A DNA stretch of 64,000 bases from Gammaproteobacteria bacterium (GTDB lineage Bacteria; Pseudomonadota; Gammaproteobacteria; UBA6002). The notes under the pieces are model-generated. The model did no database searches. It was given only the letters and a program-made list of their open reading frames with translations, and was not told the origin of the DNA. The position numbers and the translations under genes are program-made. The stretch is taken from NCBI GenBank assembly GCA_013697705.1, contig JACCWJ010000027.1, positions 1-64,000 of the forward strand. Direction: 5' to 3'. This document shows, in pieces, positions 57,901 through 64,000 of this stretch. Position 1 is the first letter of the stretch. The number at the start of each line of letters is the position of its first letter.

Positions 57901-60900
57901 TCTTGCGTCTCATCAAGACACATTGACTTATATAGCGCTAATAACTGGGCTGTATAGTCACTTCGTTCCTGCTCACTTAAATTCTTGAGATCAGCGGAGG
58001 ACCAAATAAAAGTATGTGACAATTTTTTTAAATTTTCATATTGAGCTCTACCCGCGGAGCCTAAAGCATTAAATTTCTCAAGATTGAATAAAATTGTTGA
58101 GCCAGTGATTAGAGGCGAGCGAGATTTTTGGACATTAGTTTTTATATAATCTATTGTCCTATCTATATCCTCTTTATCAACCATAGAGGTTAACCCTTTA
58201 GTAAAGTGAATTGGTTCTATAAGAAAATTCTCAAAAAATTTCAAGCTAGCTTCAGGGTTTTCTAGTAATGCTGGGGGCATTGTAGCAAACTCGAGTGGCT
58301 TAAACGCTTCTTTGTTGAAATATCTATCCGGTAATTTTTGAATGAAACGGATGATATTAGCATGTTGCCCTAAATTATTAAATAAATTGTCAGCAGCCTC
58401 ATTAAGAGCCTCGACATCGGTTGCAGCTACGGAATTACATGCCGCGTATCTACGCAAATAAGCCAACATACTTGGAGTTGAAAGGTAACGCGGGTCTATT
58501 TTAAATATTAACGCTGCATCCCCTGCAAAAATTTCCGACACCTCACTACTAGCATCAGGATTTTCGACTAATACGGAGGGCATTTGAGAAAAATCGAGTG
58601 GCGTAAACACTTCTTTGTTGAAAAATCTATCTGGCGATTTATCAATGAAATCGAGGATATTTTCATGTTGATTAAACTTTTCAAATAAGCTGCCCGCAGC
58701 AGCATTAAAAGCCTCGACATCGGTTGCAGCTACAGGATTACATGTCGCGTATCTACGCAAATAAGCCAACATACTTGAAGTTGAAAGGTAACGCGGGTCT
58801 ATTTTAAATATTAACGCTGCATCCCCTGCAAAAATTTCCGACACCTCACTACTAGCATCAGGATTTTCGACTAATACGGAGGGCATTTGAGAAAAATTGA
58901 GTGGCGTAACCACTTCTTTGTTGAAAAATCTATCTGGCGATTTATTGATGAAATCGAGGATATTTTCATGTTGATTAAACTTTTCAAATAAGCTGCCCGC
59001 AGCAGCATTAAGAGCCTCGACATCGGTTGCAGCTACGGAATTACATGCCGCGTATCTACGCAAATAAGCCAACATACTTGGAGTTGAAAGGTAACGCGGG
59101 TCTATTTCAAATATTAACGCTGCATCCCCTGCAAAAATTTCCGACACCTCACTACTAGCATCAGGATTTTCGACTAATACGGAGGGCATTTGAGAAAAAT
59201 CGAGTGGCGTAAACACTTTTTTGTTGAAAAATCTATCGGGCGATTTATCAATGAAATCGAGGATACTCTCATGTTGCTTAAACTTTTCAAATAAGCTGTC
59301 TGCAACAGCATTGAGTGCCTCCACCTCTGTTGCATCTACAGGATTACATGCCGCGTATCTAAGCAAATAAGCCAACATACTTGAAGCTGAAAGGTAACGC
59401 GGGTCTATTTTAAATATTAACGTATGATCCTCTGCAAAAATCTCCGTCATCACACTACTAGCATCAGGTTTTTCTAGTAATGCGGAGGGCATTTTAGAAA
59501 AATCGAGTGGCGTAAACACTTTTTTGTTGAAAAATCTATCTGGCGATTTATTAATGAAATCGAGGATACTCTCATGTTGCTTAAACTTTTCAAATAAGCT
59601 GTCTGCAACAGCATTGAGTGCCTCCACCTCTATTGCATCTACAGGATTACATGCCGCGTATCTACGCAAATAAGCCAACATACTTGGAGTTGAAAGGTAA
59701 CGCGGGTCTATTTGTAATACTAACTCATCATCCCCTAAAAGAAACTCCGGTATGATAGTATGAGAATCTAACATCTGCTCAAGGATTACTAGTCTATCCG
59801 CACTACCTAATTGGGGGAAAAATAAATTGTTCAGTGCCTGGATGTCAAAATTTTCCTCTGACAAGGGGAGTTGAATAGCTTTAGAATATCCCAGTCTTGC
59901 ACTTTCTAGGGTTACTATATTAATACCTGCTCCATCGATTACAAAACATAGCACTTTATTTAGGTCGGTTAATGTCATGCGGTTTTCTACTAAAATCGAA
60001 GCCTCGTCCTCAGAATCTTGAGACATAATCACTTCGAACTTATAAGCGTCTTCCATTTTTTTATATAGCTTTCCCGCAATTTTAGTCCTCATATTTACGA
60101 GAGTTTCTGCAAACACTTTGCTTTTTTTCTGTATGCTTTCCGCTTCTTGTCTGGCCGTTTCTTCTTTTTGTTTAGCTTCTTCTTTAGGTGACAATTTTGC
60201 TTTATTCTTATCATCCTTTTGCGGTTTTTCCGTCAACTCTAGTAATTGCTTACTATATTTTGTTACTAATTCTTTTGCGAGTTTCTCAATCCATTTTTCT
60301 GAGTCAGGATGCCTCTCCTTTTTCTCAGAGGGTTTATTGCGCTCAATGATTTTTCTTAGTTTTAGCAAAGCCTCTATTTCTGATATAAACGGCTCAAGGC
60401 TCATAATAGGAGCGAGATTATCTTTCTGCTTTACTAAGTAATTTACCCCCGCGGCAGTTTTAGCAAAGTCGTTAAAAACAACGACCTGCTCTGCAGACAT
60501 AGCACATTTTAAACGACTCAGAAATTTAAAGCCTTCCGCAGTTGAAAAAATTCGGCTACTCAATGTGCTGAGTATTGTAACGCCCTCCTCTGACAACCAA
60601 GAAAAAGATTGAGGTGCCGATTTTTCATTAAAGGGAATCTGACGGAGAAAAGGTACCAAAGTTAAATCCACATAATCAATGTGGGGAGATAATGTATTCA
60701 AAGCTTTAATATACACAGGGGTAATTGGATATGTCTCATTTATAGCTATAATCAGACTAGCCATTTTTGTAGTATAGTATTTTTGATCTAATTTCAGAAG
60801 CAAAGGCGCAATCTTCCGGGTAGGTTCACCCTCAAAGCTGATTGGAGATTCAAACAATCGCTTAAATTTTGCTACATCTTGGCCCACTAAATCTTTTGCA

Positions 60901-61451
60901 CCAAAACAATTTAAAAATCGCAAACCCTCTGGGGTATGAAATTGGCCATCCAAATTATTTAAAAATTTAACAACCTCTTCCGTATTATTGGAATTAATTA
61001 TTATGATTTTATTTAACAAAAGAATAGCTTCTTTACTTTCCAGATAAGTGGGTTCCAGAGGAATTTGTTGAGAAAGGATATAGAGGATAACGTCTCTATT
61101 CGCTCCCATAATAATCGCTGTGTAAACTGAGCTAAATGTTTCCGCATTATCTTTATAGAGGGTGGCACGTGCCTCTGATGCAAAAAGAGCTAAAGCTTGC
61201 TCTTGAAAGATAGTGGCTAGCTCACTATGCGCAGGGCTTTGGGGGGCGTTTTTTTTGATGTCCAGAAAATTATAAATAGCTTCTAAATTGCGGTTAGTTA
61301 TAGCACCAATAGGGGCGTTGCGCAGCGGTCGTATTAGTAATCTATATTGAGAGCTGAGCATAGAGAATTTGCTGGCCCAGTTCACCTGCTCCTCGGGGGT
61401 AAGATTCGTAAACTTACTAAATATATTCTGGAATTCGGAATTTTTAAGCAT
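54978..61451 (-). CDS. 2157-aa protein with Ulp1-like protease domain and tandem repeats
   Basis: A very large soluble protein without signal peptide. The N-terminal ~560 residues are helical with a charged coiled-coil (about 395-450). Five tandem ~101-aa repeats span about 570-1080 (IDPRYLS...SMLAYLRRYAACN...FINKSPDRFFNK). A helical region and a Ser/Asn/Gly-rich linker (about 1435-1475) lead to a CE-clan cysteine-protease domain: H1535-W1536 (NHWLTIFLF), D1557 (LLIIDPQ), Q1599 and C1605 in QQFNGSDCGFDG, the exact Q-x5-C spacing of Ulp1/SENP enzymes. About 550 further residues follow. The domain would cleave ubiquitin-like modifiers, which bacteria of this type lack, so a host-directed effector role is inferred. 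Confidence 0.82.
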   Translation of the reverse strand: MLKNSEFQNIFSKFTNLTPEEQVNWASKFSMLSSQYRLLIRPLRNAPIGAITNRNLEAIYNFLDIKKNAPQSPAHSELATIFQEQALALFASEARATLYKDNAETFSSVYTAIIMGANRDVILYILSQQIPLEPTYLESKEAILLLNKIIIINSNNTEEVVKFLNNLDGQFHTPEGLRFLNCFGAKDLVGQDVAKFKRLFESPISFEGEPTRKIAPLLLKLDQKYYTTKMASLIIAINETYPITPVYIKALNTLSPHIDYVDLTLVPFLRQIPFNEKSAPQSFSWLSEEGVTILSTLSSRIFSTAEGFKFLSRLKCAMSAEQVVVFNDFAKTAAGVNYLVKQKDNLAPIMSLEPFISEIEALLKLRKIIERNKPSEKKERHPDSEKWIEKLAKELVTKYSKQLLELTEKPQKDDKNKAKLSPKEEAKQKEETARQEAESIQKKSKVFAETLVNMRTKIAGKLYKKMEDAYKFEVIMSQDSEDEASILVENRMTLTDLNKVLCFVIDGAGINIVTLESARLGYSKAIQLPLSEENFDIQALNNLFFPQLGSADRLVILEQMLDSHTIIPEFLLGDDELVLQIDPRYLSTPSMLAYLRRYAACNPVDAIEVEALNAVADSLFEKFKQHESILDFINKSPDRFFNKKVFTPLDFSKMPSALLEKPDASSVMTEIFAEDHTLIFKIDPRYLSASSMLAYLLRYAACNPVDATEVEALNAVADSLFEKFKQHESILDFIDKSPDRFFNKKVFTPLDFSQMPSVLVENPDASSEVSEIFAGDAALIFEIDPRYLSTPSMLAYLRRYAACNSVAATDVEALNAAAGSLFEKFNQHENILDFINKSPDRFFNKEVVTPLNFSQMPSVLVENPDASSEVSEIFAGDAALIFKIDPRYLSTSSMLAYLRRYATCNPVAATDVEAFNAAAGSLFEKFNQHENILDFIDKSPDRFFNKEVFTPLDFSQMPSVLVENPDASSEVSEIFAGDAALIFKIDPRYLSTPSMLAYLRRYAACNSVAATDVEALNEAADNLFNNLGQHANIIRFIQKLPDRYFNKEAFKPLEFATMPPALLENPEASLKFFENFLIEPIHFTKGLTSMVDKEDIDRTIDYIKTNVQKSRSPLITGSTILFNLEKFNALGSAGRAQYENLKKLSHTFIWSSADLKNLSEQERSDYTAQLLALYKSMCLDETQEYNSESFTSLRSHVKNILMVEKELSESFVTLKKRVSDNVTEFLGNLDGFETKWFKSDNSKLALPELKAVSKEVVDLTSFKLLKVCGEQTKNIESDSNLSNRVAMFRKAATAIVEDFIKQVNKLDDGKFVDEGQFKNILLDDQLHSILFYPTNNPAPYSSILKHKRLAPLFFEILIKYRPNEFENHQDIQAAHKSHLNSLKTNPPQRGFRGRILAYNPKSGTSTISAQLNATTNNNPHPLTSTPEGLKEESIPSKSQNSNGNSNGSHYGGNHPFNTKGPVLKRIQSKKTRYQLQNVDLIAGLKWIENYKPVEISKYRILPVGTLDQEMLAMSKETSKEQVGKICCGIMNLHNHWLTIFLFTPAQKGAKTQLLIIDPQYYGEGEEGTKEPEIRGLEERLAKSNADLEILPSPIEITQQFNGSDCGFDGLQMILDLVIKELVTIKEETTQDNQITEKIDFHSERLTLNGEGGNNGAGYFNHEMEFVELMDKTRNKWEKRLSKIKQIDEPIFGGSVLTDYDFNTNQQVQKLKESLIAQKSIIQIRFEEKSLKSHVSTCISNETQENKGHEIFRTVIELFIERDIECQNFKKDFTELTILSSKYPSEAIQGCSLDALREQLYKSISKRDLIEEYSYQRCAIFIEGFKEFVKERADPNNQNGNTEAEIDHYYTEYCDLNGDNNWIHFVDKQLNKNHYLEVIAPHFYTSQVMEWKRDPEKENNENKEASGILLIPSNKTSSTTRRVSMTPADGALPKLIPPTSSGEQSRPPLLINTGSPIFSQKPYPRPSLKASKKLITNLESLIVTLRKETTMNNNKVGLFWSLGLESDTKKLLNRCEKWLLWCKSNPEKELLLRQQWYIFHSLYGEVCKDFQKNASSFKKNPGSYKGCYGSTLAIQLATLIGMNDEKQKEYNTATLIEKSVIPRDKPKCREMKTKPGYEFLLNEVNTWLVREKSALNIIKIVDLSTIRATIPIGHPSFF
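58215..59745 (-). repeat. Five tandem 303-bp (101-aa) coding repeats
   Basis: The motif encoding IDPRYLS recurs with an exact 303-bp period (landmarks ending at 59712, 59409, 59106, 58803 and 58500). The inner copies are nearly identical at DNA level, while the C-terminal copy has diverged (for example QHANIIRFIQKLPDRYFNK). This shows recent expansion by unequal recombination within the 2157-aa gene. Confidence 0.92.
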
Positions 61452-61693
61452 ATTTAATCTCTTAGAAAAAATTGACAGTTAAACAATTCTATCTGTTTAT
61501 AATTAACGATTTATTAAGTGGGACTACTCAGATCACCAATTTGCTGAGCTCAGGATGCTGGGTAGCCGAAAAATCCGCAATAACGCTCCCTTGACAGCGA
61601 ACTGGCTATCAAGAGAACCTTTTAATTTGGCTCCATTGCAAAGCATCCAGCCTATGGATGCCGATAGGGGCAAGGAAGTAGGCCTAGAGGGAA

Positions 61694-62434
61694 TTAATTT
61701 GAAAAGTAGGAGCTCTTAATCTTCGCAAAAGTCCCGTTTTGAATAATAGTATTCAGTGCCTGATTTAGTGCCCCCGTCAAAGCGGTATTATCTTTTTTAA
61801 GAAGGATCGCGTAACCTTCATCAAAAGGCAGAAAAGTTGGAGTGCCAACGCTTTTTAAGACCCCAGCACTGTATTTTATCCAATAATTAGCAGCGGGACT
61901 ATCCAATAAGATAATATCAACCTCATTATTAGACAATGCCGTTACTACTTCTTGGTTAGTGCCATAGGTCACTAATTGGATGGCACCTTCATATTTGTTT
62001 CTCAAATAATTATAAAAGGTACTGTCTTTTACCACTCCCACCCGCTTGCCTTGGAGATTATCAACATTCAAATTAGTATTGGTTAATGTTACATAATCCA
62101 TGGTGCTCCTAAGATAGGGCCGGGTGAAGGCATATGCGAGTTTGCGCTCAGGAGTCAACGAAATCGCCCCCATAATTGCATCTATTTGATTGGCCGCCAA
62201 GGATGAAAATAATTGATTAAGAGGCATTGAAGTAAAAGTACATTCTGTCTTGAGCTGCTGACAGAGTGCTTTAGCCACTTCTATGTCAAACCCATATGTG
62301 GGCTGCGACTTCGAGGAGAAAACAAAGGGGGGGTAAAAATCAATGACACCAAAACGTATGGGATTGGCATGGCTCGTCACTGTAAACACACATAGGCTGA
62401 TACTCGTGAGAACTTTCAATATCAATTTAATCAT
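61694..62434 (-). CDS. Periplasmic amino-acid-binding protein (SBP family 3)
   Basis: A 246-aa periplasmic solute-binding protein. The signal peptide (about 1-23, ending TSHA) is followed by the family-3 pattern: FGVIDFYPPFVF, YGFDIEVAKALCQQL, AIMGAISLTPERKLAYAFT and GKRVGVVKDSTFYNYL. It resembles arginine/lysine-binding ArtJ/ArtI-type proteins. No ABC permease or ATPase is adjacent, so it is an orphan receptor component. The 242 bp between it and the upstream giant gene hold only a small hairpin (GCATCC 61643-61648 with GGATGC 61656-61661), possibly its terminator. Confidence 0.92.
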   Translation of the reverse strand: MIKLILKVLTSISLCVFTVTSHANPIRFGVIDFYPPFVFSSKSQPTYGFDIEVAKALCQQLKTECTFTSMPLNQLFSSLAANQIDAIMGAISLTPERKLAYAFTRPYLRSTMDYVTLTNTNLNVDNLQGKRVGVVKDSTFYNYLRNKYEGAIQLVTYGTNQEVVTALSNNEVDIILLDSPAANYWIKYSAGVLKSVGTPTFLPFDEGYAILLKKDNTALTGALNQALNTIIQNGTFAKIKSSYFSN

Positions 62435-62482
62435 TTGTCCATCCTTGTTCCAAATTAGGGACTTCTCCGCCTCGTCAAATAT

Positions 62483-63028
62483 CTAAGCTAACAGGGATCG
62501 CTTTTTTACGAATAGAGCAATCATAATGAGAGACAACCCAGCAAACAAAAAATCAATACCTAAAAACAAACCTATCACCCACAGACTCGCAGTAGGCCAG
62601 TGTATCAAAATCAAAACCCCAAGCAGTATACCAATTACCCCGTTTAATATGTACCATCCCCAGCCTTTGAAACGATAAACGAGCCCTCCTATTATATTAA
62701 ACAGACCACTGCTTAATAAAAATGCCGCAATTAATATTGTTAAGGTGGCTAAGGTGACAGCCGGACTTGCCAATATGAGAAACCCAATCACCAATGTGAA
62801 AGCAGCAATCACTAGATGTATCCAACGATGTTCAGAATTTTTTTCCACAAGCGCTGTGATAGCGTGTACCACTCCAGCCGCAATCAATAACCCTCCGAAA
62901 ACGACGACTGATGCAATACTGGCGACTATTGGAGAAGCGAGTAAAAAGAAACCTAATAGCATTAAAATTATGCCAAATACCAGCCAAAGCCCCCAATTCT
63001 TTACCTTCAAACTACCTACTGTATTCAT
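62483..63028 (-). CDS. HdeD-family (DUF308) membrane protein
   Basis: A 181-aa inner-membrane protein with six hydrophobic helices in three similar pairs, each with a G-rich turn and LLASPxVA-like motif (GFFLLASPIVASIA, GFLILASPAVTLAT, LGVLILIHWPTASL). This is the HdeD acid-resistance family layout; the biochemical role is unclear. An AAGGGGC site precedes the ATG. It may be co-transcribed with the binding protein 48 bp downstream. Confidence 0.9.
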   Translation of the reverse strand: MNTVGSLKVKNWGLWLVFGIILMLLGFFLLASPIVASIASVVVFGGLLIAAGVVHAITALVEKNSEHRWIHLVIAAFTLVIGFLILASPAVTLATLTILIAAFLLSSGLFNIIGGLVYRFKGWGWYILNGVIGILLGVLILIHWPTASLWVIGLFLGIDFLFAGLSLIMIALFVKKRSLLA

Positions 63029-63222
63029 ATCTTGCCCCTTTTACCTTTTAATTGTCTTTTATAAAATATAGCAAAATGTAGCCAACAATTTAATTCATTA
63101 CAAAAAATAACTATCTTCAATCAATAATATATAAATTCGCAGATGGCAATGAAGTTTCACTGTACTAACCTTAAAGTGACTAAGCGTATTAGTCTCCTTT
63201 TTAAAATTGCGGAGGAAATAAA

Positions 63223-63327
63223 ATGTCAAGAGATAAAGGTGAACAAGACAAAAAGCAACAACGCATCAACCCAAAAAGTGATGAAAGAAAAGAAAAAGGG
63301 AAAGAACAACCTTTTAAACAACGGTAA
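63223..63327 (+). CDS. 34-aa basic small protein
   Basis: A short gene with an excellent ribosome binding site (GGAGGAAATAAA before the ATG) and a stem-loop right after it. The product (MSRDKGEQDKKQQRINPKSD..., ending FKQR) is almost entirely Lys/Arg/Glu/Gln, hence disordered and very hydrophilic. I do not recognise a family; such small charged proteins are often stress-induced. An out-of-frame longer reading frame over the same bases (63143-63388) lacks a start signal and is rejected. Confidence 0.65.
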   Translation: MSRDKGEQDKKQQRINPKSDERKEKGKEQPFKQR

Positions 63328-63348
63328 TAAATCACATCACCTAATGTT

Positions 63349-63373
63349 GGAGAAATACCTCGGGTATTTCTCC
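63349..63373 (+). terminator. Stem-loop after the 34-aa gene
   Basis: Perfect 11-bp stem GGAGAAATACC / GGTATTTCTCC with a 3-nt loop, 21 bp after the stop codon. The following TCCTCCTTAA has only a weak T content, so it is either a terminator or an mRNA 3'-end protector. Confidence 0.7.
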
Positions 63374-63390
63374 TCCTTAATACACTGATA

Positions 63391-63591
63391 TTACGCATTC
63401 ACTCCTGGAACATTTCCACATCCCCGGTCATAATCTTTAGACACAGACAAAGATCTAATGCCTATCGCTTCAATATCAAGTAAAATGGGTTTACTTTTGA
63501 AGTTTTTATTTAACAAGCATTGTTTGTTTAATCGTAAGTTTCCCCAGCAAACGTTAGAACTGGCAACAACCTTCCTATTTGGGCTGAACAT
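63391..63591 (-). CDS. Possible small protein, doubtful
   Basis: A 66-codon frame (start FSPNRKVVASSNVCWGNLR) with three cysteines, divergent from the gene at 63626. It lacks a ribosome binding site and a signal peptide. It could be a decayed small secreted protein or a chance frame; kept only because the 63374-63625 gap holds nothing better. Confidence 0.25.
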   Translation of the reverse strand: MFSPNRKVVASSNVCWGNLRLNKQCLLNKNFKSKPILLDIEAIGIRSLSVSKDYDRGCGNVPGVNA

Positions 63592-63625
63592 TTACATTTA
63601 ATCTTATATTAAGAAAGGAAAGCAT

Positions 63626-64000
63626 ATGAAAAAAATTTTAGTACTTATTGCAACGTGTTTTACCTCCACATTGCTCGCGAATTCTTCCTTAAATTTTTAC
63701 ACAAAAACAATTTCCTTGGATCAAAAACAACCAAAATACCACATTCAAATTAGCTATCCGCAAATTAATGCGCCTGCGACAAAAAATGAACGACAATTCA
63801 ATAGTGTGGCTAAAGAATGGGCTCAGAAACAAATCACTGACTTCAAAAAATCTTTTAAAAACTGGGATGAAAATCAATATTCACCACAAATGAAGGCAAT
63901 TCCTAGTACGTTGACTATCACCTATGACCTTGCAACGTTAGATCCCAGGGAAATGATTAGTCTGAGATACAGCGTGAATAAATATATGATGGGAGCAGCC
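63626..64000 (+). CDS. Secreted DUF4163/DUF3298-type protein, partial at right edge
   Basis: The first 125 codons of a longer gene cut by the window end. A signal peptide (KKILVLIATCFTSTLLANS) precedes a segment typical of DUF4163, the N-terminal part of DUF3298-containing (RsiV-like, lysozyme-binding) proteins: KYHIQISYPQIN, then FNSVAKEWAQKQITDFKKSF and STLTITYDLATLD, ending SLRYSVNKYMMGAA. An AAGAAAGGAAAG site precedes the ATG. It is likely periplasmic; the DUF3298 part would lie beyond the window. Confidence 0.75.
   Translation, partial: MKKILVLIATCFTSTLLANSSLNFYTKTISLDQKQPKYHIQISYPQINAPATKNERQFNSVAKEWAQKQITDFKKSFKNWDENQYSPQMKAIPSTLTITYDLATLDPREMISLRYSVNKYMMGAA

Noticed and set aside
58215-59745. 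Regular 303-bp repeats considered as a CRISPR-like or intergenic array
   Set aside because: They lie in one open frame and encode a 101-aa repeat; no short spacers are present.
63143-63388. 81-codon frame over the 34-aa gene
   Set aside because: The shorter frame has the strong ribosome binding site and ends before the stem-loop; the longer frame runs through the stem-loop.

Overview
The window reads as chromosomal DNA of an AT-rich gammaproteobacterium, most likely a Legionellales member (Legionella/Coxiella/Aquicella-like). This is inferred from gene content: ankyrin-type and very large eukaryote-like proteins with acidic or Asn-rich tails, a Ulp1-like cysteine protease inside a 2157-aa protein, many Nudix and small secreted proteins, and an LPS/O-antigen island. 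No rRNA, tRNA or CRISPR array was recognised.

Layout. 1-7061: a GC-rich palindromic repeat at the edge; an XRE-cupin regulator divergent from a DUF2000 gene with two palindromic operator-like sites between them; a DHA2 drug exporter; NudC and a second Nudix hydrolase; a frameshifted hypothetical gene; a PfpI/DJ-1 protein. 7324-8961: an ankyrin/membrane protein. 8974-20096: a minus-strand block that looks like a cyclic-nucleotide-controlled system. In transcription order it holds a 66-aa peptide with a near-perfect ribosome binding site, a hairpin, a membrane M50 protease carrying two cNMP-binding domains and a PqqD-like peptide-binding domain, a stand-alone cNMP-binding protein, an MFS/HEAT-repeat membrane protein, and a 1768-aa kinase/AAA/TPR/GAF/adenylate cyclase. 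The last enzyme could make the nucleotide that the others bind.

21102-30078: an ABC-transporter-dependent O-antigen/capsule island (GT4, Gmd, Wzm, Wzt with a C-terminal sugar-binding domain, a methyltransferase, three more GT4s), with ManC at 38092-39537. 30083-31093: a prokaryotic pentameric ligand-gated ion channel homologue. 32575-37903: a tight five-gene minus-strand operon (GT2, alpha-oxoamine synthase, GNAT acyltransferase, SDR, LptF-like permease) that reads as synthesis, glycosylation and export of a sphingolipid-like lipid. 40169-48828: two tandem paralogous ~1420-aa proteins (ankyrin-like, a degenerate Nudix-like domain, and a conserved H...YVYF...YGN core). 50747-54909: GT39-like enzyme, CDP-alcohol phosphotransferase, type III polyketide synthase and methyltransferase, probably making a methylated phenolic or pyrone lipid. 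54978-61451: the 2157-aa protein with five 101-aa tandem repeats and a Ulp1/CE-clan catalytic set. 61694-64000: amino-acid binding protein, HdeD, a 34-aa basic protein, and the start of a DUF4163/DUF3298-type secreted protein.

At the DNA level, two copies of a miniature palindromic element (64 and 51 bp, ends GTATCTA...TAGNTAC) are each bracketed by perfect 8-bp direct repeats. This is the signature of a non-autonomous transposable element; one copy supplies the last codons and stop of a glycosyltransferase gene. All functional statements rest on motif reading by eye; no database search was possible.
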